Shown: positions 1 to 6,601, counted from the stretch's first letter. The stretch is DNA of 8,203 bases from Alphaproteobacteria bacterium (GCA_018830415.1 JAHJSJ010000286.1:1-8203); one strand, 5' to 3'. Made by a program: numbers and translations. The notes: generated by a model not told the origin, from the sequence alone.

Positions 1-966
1 GGGCGGGATTGCCAGCGCCACCGCCAGCAGCGGCATCAGAAACATCATCACGATTTCGACCATCCGGAAATTAAAGCTGGCAAGGCTGGCAGCGCGTTCC
101 TGCGTGGGGCTTTTGTCGCTCCAGCCGATCCTGAGCAGTTCGGGCAGGATATATTCGCGGGTCGCATCGCCGCGATCACGAAATTGCTCGATCGCGGGCA
201 GATCAATCGGTAGATCGTGACGGCTGAACGACAGCACGCGCGGCGTGTTGCCGCCGCCTTTCTGCATGGTGGTGTCCTGAATGATCGTGCCCTCGCTCAG
301 CCGCAGGATGATCGTGTCGGGATTGTCACGCGTGGCAAGGAACGCCCCTTCGCGTGCGCTGATCGACAACACCTGGCCTTTGTTATTGGCGACCCGCGCG
401 AAAATGCCGATCAGCCGCCGCCCGTCGTCTTCGCTCGCTTCGATCCGCAAGGCCATGCGGTCGGCAAGGGTGGTGAATTCCCCGACCTTGATCGAGGCAC
501 CCAGCGCGCCTGATCGCAGTTCGTAATCCATCTGTTCGTAATAATAGCGGCTGATCGGCTGGATGTAGAACACCAGCGCTACATTGATCGCAACCAGCAC
601 CAGCGTGATCGCATAGGGCATCCTGAGCAGGCGGTTATACGACAATCCGACCGCGCGCATTGTGTCCAGTTCGGATGAGGTGGCGAGTTTGCGGAAGGCA
701 AGCAGCACGCCCAGCAGCAGGCCGAGCGGGATGGCAAGGCTGGCATATTCGGGGATCAGCGCCCCCAGCATCTTGAACACCACCGCCACTGGCCCGCCTT
801 CAACCGCGACGAAATCGAACAGGCGCAGCATTTTGTCGAGCAGCAACAACGAGGCGGCCAGCGCGAACACGCCCAGCATCGGCATAATGGTAAGCCGCAG
901 GATATACCGGTCAACGCTGGGGATCAGATTGTGCAAGTGCGGTTCCGTCGATTGCGCGAAGGCCAT
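1..966 (-). CDS. lptF: LPS export ABC transporter permease LptF (YjgP/YjgQ family), C-terminus cut off by window edge
   Basis: Inner-membrane permease subunit of the LptB2FG transporter, which extracts lipopolysaccharide from the inner membrane and feeds it to the LptC-A-D bridge. Translating the minus strand gives 322 codons without a stop, running off base 1, so the C-terminal membrane helices are missing. Visible are an N-terminal DRYILR start, a first membrane helix near residues 28-45, a second near 67-92 (IPEYASLAIPLGLLLGVLLAF), the family signature SSELDTMRAVGLS just after it, a third helix near 112-132, then the soluble beta-jellyroll domain (about 135-290), and the beginning of helix 4 at the edge. 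The start ATG (964-966) is the first after an in-frame TAG eight bases upstream; an AGGG lies 4 bases before it. LptF is preferred over its paralogue LptG because the IPE-x-A-x-L-x-x-PL stretch resembles LptF, but the two are alike. It follows clpS by 123 bp with no terminator seen. Confidence 0.85.
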   Translation of the reverse strand, partial: MAFAQSTEPHLHNLIPSVDRYILRLTIMPMLGVFALAASLLLLDKMLRLFDFVAVEGGPVAVVFKMLGALIPEYASLAIPLGLLLGVLLAFRKLATSSELDTMRAVGLSYNRLLRMPYAITLVLVAINVALVFYIQPISRYYYEQMDYELRSGALGASIKVGEFTTLADRMALRIEASEDDGRRLIGIFARVANNKGQVLSISAREGAFLATRDNPDTIILRLSEGTIIQDTTMQKGGGNTPRVLSFSRHDLPIDLPAIEQFRDRGDATREYILPELLRIGWSDKSPTQERAASLASFNFRMVEIVMMFLMPLLAVALAIPP

Positions 967-1089
967 AACGCCCTAGCGCCTTCGGGCTCGCGCGTCATGC
1001 CCCCAATTCCGGTTGCCAGAACAGCCACAGAACGGCCCGCAATTGAACAAGATGACCCGGCCATCGCAAACTCCGCCCGACCGGCCGCC

Positions 1090-1500
1090 TCACGCTTTCT
1101 CAAGCGTGCATTGCAGCGGGTGCTGGTTCTGCTTGGCGAAATCCATCACCTGATTGACCTTGGTTTCGGCGATTTCATAAGGGAAAATCCCGCATACGCC
1201 GACCCCGCGTTGGTGCACGTGGAGCATCACGCGGGTGGCCTGTTCCAGATCCATGCTGAAAAAGCGTTTGAGCACCAGCACCACGAACTCCATCGGGGTG
1301 TAGTCATCATTCAGCATCAGCACTTTGTACTGGTTCGGCTTTTTGGGCTTGGCGCGGGTCTTGGTGGCGACGCCGATCTGGCTGTCGCCACCGCCTTCAT
1401 CATCCTTGCCGCCGTCTTCATCGCCCGCGCACACGCGATCCACGCGCCGCAGGGGTAGCGCGGCAAGAGCGGGCAGGGCAGGCGGTCGCTGGATCGGCAT
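1090..1500 (-). CDS. clpS: ATP-dependent Clp protease adaptor protein ClpS
   Basis: Cytoplasmic adaptor that binds destabilising N-terminal residues (N-end rule substrates) and hands them to ClpAP. The 136-residue product carries the complete ClpS core from about residue 57 to the end: YKVLMLNDDYTPMEFVV with the N-degron pocket residues N64, D65, D66 and gatekeeper M70, then the HVHQRGVGVCG segment with the pocket His at H96, and the ending NQHPLQCTLEKA. The first 56 residues are not conserved core: a Pro/Ala-rich stretch, then an acidic Gly/Asp tract and a basic KTRAKPKKP linker. The ATG at 1498-1500 is called because a promoter lies directly before it, but GTG codons at residues 20 and 23 are possible starts and would give a length closer to typical ClpS (about 105-120). 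No clpA is in the window. Confidence 0.93.
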   Translation of the reverse strand: MPIQRPPALPALAALPLRRVDRVCAGDEDGGKDDEGGGDSQIGVATKTRAKPKKPNQYKVLMLNDDYTPMEFVVLVLKRFFSMDLEQATRVMLHVHQRGVGVCGIFPYEIAETKVNQVMDFAKQNQHPLQCTLEKA

Positions 1501-1508
1501 GAGCCCCC

Positions 1509-1536
1509 ATTATGGGATATGCTGCCCCATTCGCAA
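1509..1536 (-). promoter_or_regulatory. Predicted sigma-70-type promoter of clpS
   Basis: On the minus strand, TTGCGA (1531-1536) and CATAAT (1509-1514) are separated by 16 bp. The expected transcription start is about base 1502, only two bases before the clpS ATG. The phasin terminator lies just upstream, so clpS needs its own promoter. Prediction from sequence only. Confidence 0.5.
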
Positions 1537-1562
1537 GCGCTTGCTGTGCGTGTGTGGGCCAG

Positions 1563-1604
1563 AGACAAAGAAAAGGCCGGACAAACCCGCAGGTCTGTCC
1601 GGCC
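1563..1604 (-). terminator. Rho-independent terminator of the phasin gene
   Basis: On the minus strand a perfect 9-bp stem, TGTCCGGCC-type arms at 1575-1583 and 1596-1604 with a 12-base loop, is followed by a T-rich tail (TTTTCTTTG reading down from 1574). It lies 75 bp past the phasin stop and just before the clpS promoter, which fits termination of the phasin message. Confidence 0.85.
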
Positions 1605-1606
1605 CG

Positions 1607-1663
1607 GCGCTTTTCAGCGCGCTTTCGTAAACCGGGATTGGGAGAGAGGAGAGAGGCCCGGTT
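1607..1663 (-). other. Structured 3' UTR of the phasin mRNA with a CU-rich loop
   Basis: Between the phasin stop and its terminator there are two further inverted repeats: 7-bp arms AACCGGG/CCCGGTT at 1630-1636 and 1657-1663 with a 20-base loop, and a 4-bp GCGC stem at 1607-1610/1617-1620. On the transcribed (minus) strand the large loop (1637-1656) is almost wholly pyrimidine, with CTCTCC repeats. With the terminator this makes a three-hairpin 3' end. The arms are visible; any function is inference. Confidence 0.4.
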
Positions 1664-1678
1664 CAGAAACTTGTGTGC

Positions 1679-2467
1679 TTAGGCAGCCTTCGAGATCTTC
1701 TCGGCGGCGACGCTGGCGCGGTTCGAAATCGGAGCGAAAGCATCGTTATAGAGCTTCACCCAAGCTTCGGTGCGCTTTGAGCCGAACGAGACCAGAGCAT
1801 CGAAGTTGCGACGGGCGATTTCGCCCTGCAGCTGCATCAGTTCGGTCGGCGACTTGACGGCCGCAACCTTCTTGACGTCTTCGGTGACGGTTTCGATCAC
1901 GGTCTTGCCGGTTTCGATGTCGCTGCGGACAATGTCCTGTGCGCCAGCGAAGAAGATCTTGCCACTTTCGACGACGGCATCAACGTTCGCCTTGCTGAAT
2001 TCGCCAGCTTCGGCAGCCAGAACGGTGGTCTTGGCATAGGCAGTCTTTGCACGGGTCTGGACGTCAGCGATGACTTCCTTGGCGGTGGCGGCGATGTCGG
2101 TGTTCTTGGCAGTAGCCATGATGGTATCCTTCAATTTGATGACGGGGTTGGTCTTGGGCGCGGCGGCAGGCTTCTTGGCCAGCACGGGCTTTTTGACCGC
2201 GGGCTTGGCAGTCGCCGTCTTCTTGACGGTCTTGGCAGCGGGCTTGGTGGCCACGGCTGCCTTCTTGGCGAGCGGGGCTTTCTTCTTCGGCGCTGCGATC
2301 TTCTTTGCAGCCGGTGCGGCCTTTGCCGGGGTGGCAGCGGGAGCGGCTACGGCCTTGGGCGCTGCTGCGACCTTGGCCGATGCTTCGGCATAGGCTTTTT
2401 CAGCGGCAGCATCGATCTTGGCGACCGGCGCCTTCACTTCAACGGCTTTGGTTTCGACTTCGGACAT
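1679..2467 (-). CDS. Phasin family protein with Ala/Lys/Pro-rich N-terminal extension
   Basis: Granule-coating protein that binds the surface of PHA (storage polyester) inclusions in the cytoplasm and controls their size and number. Of 262 residues, about 24-110 are low-complexity Ala/Lys/Pro (many AAPK, AKKP, KPAAK units), like a histone H1 tail or the DNA-binding tail of PhaF. From about 117 on it is a phasin_2-type amphipathic helical domain: TAKEVIADVQTRAKTAY, an ANVDAVVESGKIF segment, and the highly typical SPTELMQLQGEIARRNFDALVSFGSK near 206-231, ending in APISNRASVAAEKISKAA. The ATG at 2465-2467 has a good GAGG ribosome-binding site 5 bases upstream. A second GAAGGA/ATG pair lies inside at codon 117. 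phaC lies 124 bp upstream on the same strand. Its own promoter has PhaR-like operators, so it is probably induced when polymer accumulates. Lower-complexity and A/K codon use explains the long hydrophobic shadow frame opposite it. Confidence 0.9.
   Translation of the reverse strand: MSEVETKAVEVKAPVAKIDAAAEKAYAEASAKVAAAPKAVAAPAATPAKAAPAAKKIAAPKKKAPLAKKAAVATKPAAKTVKKTATAKPAVKKPVLAKKPAAAPKTNPVIKLKDTIMATAKNTDIAATAKEVIADVQTRAKTAYAKTTVLAAEAGEFSKANVDAVVESGKIFFAGAQDIVRSDIETGKTVIETVTEDVKKVAAVKSPTELMQLQGEIARRNFDALVSFGSKRTEAWVKLYNDAFAPISNRASVAAEKISKAA
2119..2132 (-). promoter_or_regulatory. Internal ribosome-binding site and ATG for a short phasin form
   Basis: Inside the phasin gene the minus strand reads GAAGGA (2127-2132), seven bases, then ATG (2117-2119). 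This is codon 117, exactly where the Ala/Lys-rich region ends and the phasin domain (MATAKNTDIAATAK) begins. Initiation here would yield a 146-residue phasin of normal size without the basic tail. The signal is visible; its use is inferred. Confidence 0.5.
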
Positions 2468-2482
2468 GATGACCTCGCTTCA

Positions 2483-2497
2483 TGTTGCACTGCACAA
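2483..2497 (-). promoter_or_regulatory. PhaR-like operator, site B (over the phasin transcription start)
   Basis: A TGCACTGCA core centred on base 2490 within an imperfect 15-bp palindrome (TGTTGCA-C-TGCACAA on the plus strand). It touches the -10 box and covers the predicted start point, a natural repressor position. The TGCANTGCA form resembles the TGC-repeat sites described for the PHA repressor PhaR of Paracoccus and Rhodobacter; the assignment is by resemblance. Confidence 0.55.
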
Positions 2498-2523
2498 AAT
2501 AGTGATTGCAACTGCGAAGTCAA
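2496..2523 (-). promoter_or_regulatory. Predicted sigma-70-type promoter of the phasin gene
   Basis: Minus strand TTGACT (-35, 2518-2523) and TATTTT (-10, 2496-2501) are separated by 16 bp. Transcription would start near 2489, giving a leader of about 22 bases before the phasin ATG. It is flanked by the two palindromes. Confidence 0.65.
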
Positions 2524-2529
2524 GCATTT

Positions 2530-2544
2530 TTGTGCAGTGCACAA
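2530..2544 (-). promoter_or_regulatory. PhaR-like operator, site A (upstream of the phasin -35)
   Basis: A perfect 15-bp palindrome, TTGTGCA-G-TGCACAA, centred on 2537, six bases upstream of the -35 box. It shares the TGCANTGCA core with site B, 47 bp away centre to centre. Fourteen bases (2528-2541) are an exact inverted copy of 2486-2499. Confidence 0.6.
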
Positions 2545-2591
2545 TATTGCTTTATATTATTGAAGTTATGCGATAATTCGAAATTCTCCGC

Positions 2592-4493
2592 TCAACGCGT
2601 CTTGACGTAACGTCCCGGAGCATCCTCGATTCCCGCATCACCCTTGCCGCCGGGCGCGCGTTTGCCCTTGGCCGGGACGCGCGTGTCGGACTGGCGGTGC
2701 AGCCATTCGAGCCAATGAGGCCACCAACTGCCGGGGTGTTCGGTGGCGCTTTCGACAAAGGCTTTGAGCGATGGGGCTGCGCTGTCGCCCACCCAATATT
2801 GATACTTGCCCGCAGCCGGAGGGTTGACCACGCCTGCAATGTGGCCTGATCCGGCCAGCAAAAACTCCATCGGCCCGGCAAAGTGCTGGGTGATCCGCCA
2901 CACGCTTTCCGCCGGCGCAATGTGATCTTCGCGCCCGGCCTGCACAAAACTGGGCGTTGCCACCTGCGTCAGGTCAATCGGGGTGCCATCAGCTTGCAAC
3001 GCATCGGGCACCACCAGCTTGTTATCGCGGTAGAGATCGCGCAGGTAATCATTGTGCCACTTGGCGGGCAGGTTGGTGACGTCGCCGTTCCAGTGGAGCA
3101 GATCGAAGGCCGGGTAATCTTCGCCCAGCAGGTAATTGTTGACCACATAATTCCAGATCAGATCGCGCCCGCGCAGCGCGTTGAACGCGGCGGCCAGATA
3201 GCGCCCATCGAGATAGCCTTGTTGTGACGACAACTGCCCGATCATCTCCAATTGGCCATCATCGATGAAGTTTTTCAGATCGCCGCTCTTTTCGAAATCG
3301 ACCTGCGCGGTGAAGAAGGTCGCGCTCTTGACCTTATCGGCCTCACCCCGGCGGGACAGGATCGCCAGCGTCGCCGCCAGCGTGGTGCCCGCGACGCAGT
3401 AACCGATGGCGTGGACGTGGAGCACTTTCAGCCGCGCGCGGACATGGTCGATCGCATCGATCTGAGCACGGATGTAATCATCCCACACCACATCGGCCAT
3501 GCTTTCGTCGGCCGATTTCCAGCTGACCACGAAGACGCTGAGCCCCTGATCCACTGCCCATTTGATGAAGCTTTTCTTCGGCGTCAGGTCGAGGATATAG
3601 AACCGGTTGATCCACGGCGGGAAGATGATCAGCGGCACTTCGAGCACGGTTCCGGTGGTCGGACTATACTGGATCAGCTGATACAGCGGGGTTTCATGCA
3701 CTACCTTGCCCGGCGTCGCGGCGAGGTTTTCGCCCAACCGGAACGCGTCGGGATCAGTGTGGGTCAACTGCCCGCGCTTCATGTCGTTGATCAGGTGCTG
3801 CATCCCGCGCACCAGGTTTTGGCCGCGGGTTTCGACGGTGCGCTTCATCACCGCCGGGTTCAGCGCAACGAAATTGTCTGGGCTCATCGCTTCGGTCAGC
3901 GCACTGACCGCGAATTCGAGTTGCTGGCGCTTGGCCTTGTCGAGCCCATCCATGCCCTTGACCGATTGGCGGAAGTAGTCGGCCAGCAGCAGATAGGTCT
4001 GGTGCAGCAGCAGGAAGGCCGGGTGTTCGCGCCATGCGGGATCGGCAAAGCGGCGGTCGCTTTTGGGCAGCGCGGCCGGATCGGGCGCTTCGGGTGCCTT
4101 GCCGCCCCCGGTCGCGCCTGCGACAAACCGTTCCATCACGCCAGACCACAATTTCAGCGAATCCTGCGCCAGTTTGGCCTGCGCTTCAAACAAACCCTTG
4201 GGGATCTGGCTGACCATGCTTTGCGAAATCACCAGCCATTGCGCCGGGTCGAGCGGATTGGTCGCCTTTTCCCCTGCGCCTTTGGCCTGATGCGCGGCAA
4301 AATCGAGCCACATCTGCTGCAATTGCGCGCTGGCGCTGGCCCATTCGCCCAGATCACCGGGGTCGATCCCCTGCGGTAACAGCGAATCGATCCCCTTGCC
4401 GGACATCATTTCACGCATGGCATTGCCCTGCATGTCGAAGAACCCCTTGAGGCTTTCGCCTGCACCAGCCATCGGGTTGTTATCGTCTGCCAT
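2592..4493 (-). CDS. phaC: Class I poly(R)-hydroxyalkanoate synthase PhaC
   Basis: Polymerises (R)-3-hydroxyacyl-CoA into PHA at the granule surface, releasing CoA. The 633-residue length fits class I synthases (about 560-630). An N-terminal helical PhaC_N region is followed by an alpha/beta-hydrolase catalytic domain. The lipase-like box is GYCVAG with nucleophile C366; the general-base Asp is D523 in GREDHI and the His is H551 in GSGHIAGVVNPP. The 28-residue D-to-H spacing equals that of the Cupriavidus necator enzyme (D480, H508). Other hallmarks are PPWINRFYILDL (292-303), FVVSWKS (321-327) and WNYVVNNYLLG (447-457). The Ala after the nucleophile instead of the commoner Gly is within the known box consensus. 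The C-terminal tail is Lys/Gly-rich. A weak AAGGGA lies 11 bases before the ATG. It is divergent from the aminotransferase and followed by the phasin, a usual pairing; no terminator was found between them. Confidence 0.97.
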   Translation of the reverse strand: MADDNNPMAGAGESLKGFFDMQGNAMREMMSGKGIDSLLPQGIDPGDLGEWASASAQLQQMWLDFAAHQAKGAGEKATNPLDPAQWLVISQSMVSQIPKGLFEAQAKLAQDSLKLWSGVMERFVAGATGGGKAPEAPDPAALPKSDRRFADPAWREHPAFLLLHQTYLLLADYFRQSVKGMDGLDKAKRQQLEFAVSALTEAMSPDNFVALNPAVMKRTVETRGQNLVRGMQHLINDMKRGQLTHTDPDAFRLGENLAATPGKVVHETPLYQLIQYSPTTGTVLEVPLIIFPPWINRFYILDLTPKKSFIKWAVDQGLSVFVVSWKSADESMADVVWDDYIRAQIDAIDHVRARLKVLHVHAIGYCVAGTTLAATLAILSRRGEADKVKSATFFTAQVDFEKSGDLKNFIDDGQLEMIGQLSSQQGYLDGRYLAAAFNALRGRDLIWNYVVNNYLLGEDYPAFDLLHWNGDVTNLPAKWHNDYLRDLYRDNKLVVPDALQADGTPIDLTQVATPSFVQAGREDHIAPAESVWRITQHFAGPMEFLLAGSGHIAGVVNPPAAGKYQYWVGDSAAPSLKAFVESATEHPGSWWPHWLEWLHRQSDTRVPAKGKRAPGGKGDAGIEDAPGRYVKTR

Positions 4494-4652
4494 AGCCTGA
4501 ACTGTCCCTTGTCCGACGCGCGTTATATAGTGCCGCCAATCCGGGCGCGCGGCAATTGCCGAAAACGCCTTCCCACTGGCCGAGATATTAGCCTAGGAGG
4601 AAATTGGCGTGTTGCCCACTTAATCCCGCCCGAGACAAGGTGATGACGGACG
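4494..4652. promoter_or_regulatory. Divergent promoter region between phaC and the aminotransferase gene
   Basis: 159 bp must drive both genes. Toward phaC, TATATAA on the minus strand (about 4523-4529) is a plausible -10 box, 30 bases before the ATG, but no -35 at standard spacing is convincing. Toward the aminotransferase I see no clear promoter. A strong AGGAGG (4595-4600) occurs there but is too far from the aminotransferase ATG to serve it. Confidence 0.4.
4609..4623 (+). CDS. Possible four-codon leader ORF (Met-Leu-Pro-Thr) upstream of the aminotransferase
   Basis: An AGGAGG at 4595-4600 is followed after 8 bases by GTG TTG CCC ACT TAA. It is the best ribosome-binding site in the divergent region, yet it serves only this mini-ORF, which is not in frame with the aminotransferase 29 bp downstream. 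It may be a regulatory leader or chance; no attenuator hairpin is evident. Confidence 0.15.
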   Translation: MLPT

Positions 4653-5852
4653 ATGAATGACCAGTTCTATCGCATGAAGCGAATGCCCCCCTATGTGATC
4701 GCGGAGGTTAACGCCATGCGCCATGCCGCGCGGCTATCCGGGCAGGACATCATCGATCTGGGCATGGGCAACCCCGATCAGCCGCCGCCGCAGCACGTCA
4801 TCGACAAGCTGTGCGAAGTTGCTGCCAAACCCGATGCGCATGGCTATTCGCAGTCCAAGGGCATCCCCGGTCTGCGCCGTGCGCAGGCGGGTTATTATGC
4901 CCGGCGGTTCGGGGTTGAACTCGACCCCGAAAGCGAAGTGGTGGTGACGATGGGATCGAAGGAGGGACTGTCCAGCCTCGCCACTGCGATCATCGCGCCG
5001 GGTGATGTGGTGCTGGCCCCCAACCCGTCCTACCCGATCCACACTTTCGGGTTCATCATCGCGGGCGCAACGATCCGGTCGGTGCCGACCACCCCTGACG
5101 AGGAATACTGGATCTCGCTCGAACGGGCAATGAACTTTACCGTGCCGCGCCCTAGCGTGTTGGTGGTGAGTTACCCGTCGAACCCCACCGCCGAGGTGGT
5201 TGATCTGGCGTTCTACGAACGACTGGTCGCCTGGGCGAAGGAAAATCAGGTCTGGGTGGTGAGCGACCTTGCCTATTCCGAGCTTTATTACGATGGCAAG
5301 CCAACCCCGTCGATCATGCAGGTGCCGGGCGCGATGGATGTCGCGATTGAGTTCACCAGCATGAGCAAGACCTATTCGATGGCGGGTTGGCGGATGGGCT
5401 TTGCGGTCGGCAACAAACAGCTGATCGCCGCGCTGACGCGGGTAAAATCTTATCTTGATTACGGCTCTTTCACTCCGGTTCAGGCGGCGGCTTGCGCGGC
5501 GTTGAATGGCCCGCAGGACATTGTTGAAACCAACCGCGAGCTTTACCGCAAGCGCCGCGACGTGATGGTCGAGGCGTTCGGCCGCGCGGGCTGGGATATT
5601 CCCGCGCCGCCCGCATCAATGTTCGCCTGGGCCCCGCTGCCGCCAGCCTTGCGCAGCATGGGCAGCCTAGAATTTTCGAAACAATTGCTTACCCAGGCGC
5701 AGGTCGCGGTTGCGCCGGGCGTGGGATATGGTGAAAATGGCGAAGGCTATGTCCGAATTGCCATGGTCGAAAATGAACAACGGCTCAGACAGGCGGCGCG
5801 CAACGTCAAACGTTATTTGCAGTCAGTCGGGGTCAACAGTTCGGCGGCCTGA
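4653..5852 (+). CDS. PLP-dependent class I/II aminotransferase (AlaC / LL-diaminopimelate aminotransferase-like)
   Basis: Cytoplasmic fold-type I transaminase using pyridoxal phosphate. In 399 residues the family landmarks are present: IDLGMGNPDQPPP (35-46), the phosphate-contact segment GSKEGLSSLA (101-110), PNPSYPIHTFG (123-133), SYPSNPTA with N177, SDLAY with D205 and Y208, the Schiff-base lysine K239 in SMSKTYSMAGWR, and the carboxylate-binding Arg R368 in EGYVRIAMVE. Length is normal. Start: an in-frame TGA ends seven bases before the ATG, so 4653 is the first possible ATG; an AAGGTG lies 10 bases upstream. Close relatives in alphaproteobacteria are variously annotated as alanine transaminase, aspartate aminotransferase or LL-diaminopimelate aminotransferase. 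The sequence alone does not settle the substrate; alanine/2-oxoglutarate is my first guess. It stands alone, divergent from phaC and 121 bp before the next gene, with no visible terminator. Confidence 0.93.
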   Translation: MNDQFYRMKRMPPYVIAEVNAMRHAARLSGQDIIDLGMGNPDQPPPQHVIDKLCEVAAKPDAHGYSQSKGIPGLRRAQAGYYARRFGVELDPESEVVVTMGSKEGLSSLATAIIAPGDVVLAPNPSYPIHTFGFIIAGATIRSVPTTPDEEYWISLERAMNFTVPRPSVLVVSYPSNPTAEVVDLAFYERLVAWAKENQVWVVSDLAYSELYYDGKPTPSIMQVPGAMDVAIEFTSMSKTYSMAGWRMGFAVGNKQLIAALTRVKSYLDYGSFTPVQAAACAALNGPQDIVETNRELYRKRRDVMVEAFGRAGWDIPAPPASMFAWAPLPPALRSMGSLEFSKQLLTQAQVAVAPGVGYGENGEGYVRIAMVENEQRLRQAARNVKRYLQSVGVNSSAA

Positions 5853-5973
5853 CGGCGCAACGCAAGGCAGAGGTTTGGCGAGGCATTACGTATTCTGTGC
5901 GAGATAGGAAAAACCCCTACCGATTTGCGCCGCCCAATGTGTTAAACGGGATTCACTGCTGAAGGAGAGCCCC

Positions 5974-6576
5974 ATGTTGTCCGGAGCCGCACGGCGGCTG
6001 ACCGACAGGCAGCGCGCAGTGATAGAGCGCATTGATCGCCGCGTGCCAATCAAGGTTATCGCGCAGGAGCTTGGCGTATCCGAAACCCGGATAAACCAGC
6101 ATATCCGCGTGCTTAAAGACGTTTACGAGGCTGGCAGCCTGGGCGAACTGGTTGAGAATTATCGCGCCACGCGCGCGCAGGCCTTGCCGCCAGAGCCTAA
6201 GGAAAACAACCTAGGGGCCAGCCCTGATGCAGTTTTGCGTCCCCCCTTGAGCGAACCTGCATACACAAAAACTCAGATTAACGCGGCGACGGATTTTCCT
6301 GATTTGGGCGGTCGGGATGACCCGGGTCAACTGGTTCTGAGCGACGCGATGCCCCTGATTGAACAGGCGCCGTGGCTCAGACCGGGCGAGCCGAGGGTGG
6401 TCCCCGGAGTGCTCGACGGTGAGCATGCCGTTCTGCTTCGCTTGGGAGCCATTGTGGGGATCGCATCAGGGATCCTTGCCGCCGTGGTGCTGACTGTGAC
6501 CGCAGCCGTGGCCCTGAGCGATGCGATGAATGGCAAGGCGGCCGTCTCTGTGGAAAATCCTCAAGTTGCCGGCTGA
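5974..6576 (+). CDS. Tail-anchored LuxR-type helix-turn-helix protein
   Basis: Probably a DNA-binding regulator held at the inner membrane. Of 200 residues, about 9-65 form a LuxR/GerE-like helix-turn-helix: LTDRQRAVIERIDRRVPIK, then the turn IAQELGVSETRINQHIRVLK, then a final helix with GSLGELVENYR. Residues 66-152 are a Pro-rich, probably flexible linker. A strong membrane helix follows at about 153-181 (LRLGAIVGIASGILAAVVLT then VTAAVALS), leaving only about 18 residues outside. There is no receiver, ligand-binding or periplasmic sensor domain, so the signal must come from partners or from location. The start is well supported: AAGGAG (5962-5967) six bases before the ATG. It is the first gene of an apparent four-gene operon, with 25 bp to the next. 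The upstream 121 bp hold no convincing promoter or terminator. The specific family is not recognised. Confidence 0.8.
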   Translation: MLSGAARRLTDRQRAVIERIDRRVPIKVIAQELGVSETRINQHIRVLKDVYEAGSLGELVENYRATRAQALPPEPKENNLGASPDAVLRPPLSEPAYTKTQINAATDFPDLGGRDDPGQLVLSDAMPLIEQAPWLRPGEPRVVPGVLDGEHAVLLRLGAIVGIASGILAAVVLTVTAAVALSDAMNGKAAVSVENPQVAG

Positions 6577-6601
6577 GCACCGGCGGCTGCGGAGTATCAC
6601 G

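Noticed and set aside
217..526. Plus-strand small frames at the left end
   Set aside because: They lie opposite the well-supported lptF reading frame and resemble no protein.
967..1089. Gap between clpS and lptF as a site for a terminator or small gene
   Set aside because: No convincing hairpin with a T tail and no frame with a ribosome site; only weak GC-rich pairing near 976-990.
931..1458. Plus-strand 175-codon frame across clpS
   Set aside because: His-rich shadow of clpS, whose minus-strand product is unmistakable.
2070..2393. Plus-strand frame that looks like a hydrophobic membrane protein
   Set aside because: It is the complement of the Ala/Lys-rich phasin tail; complemented Lys and Ala codons automatically give Phe/Leu and Gly/Ala/Ser.
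3252..4379. Long plus-strand open frame (375 codons) opposite phaC
   Set aside because: It is antisense to a clear PHA synthase in a GC-rich genome; the translation is rich in Arg, His and Gln with no domain, as expected of a shadow frame.
5853..5973. GGAAAAA near 5908 as the -35 of an EcfG-type stress promoter for the four-gene cluster
   Set aside because: No CGTT-like -10 element at the required 16-17 bp spacing; no other promoter was convincing.
6568..6584. 5-bp GCCGG/CCGGC hairpin over the stop of the HTH gene as a terminator
   Set aside because: The stem is short and no T-run follows; the next gene starts 18 bp later with a good ribosome site.
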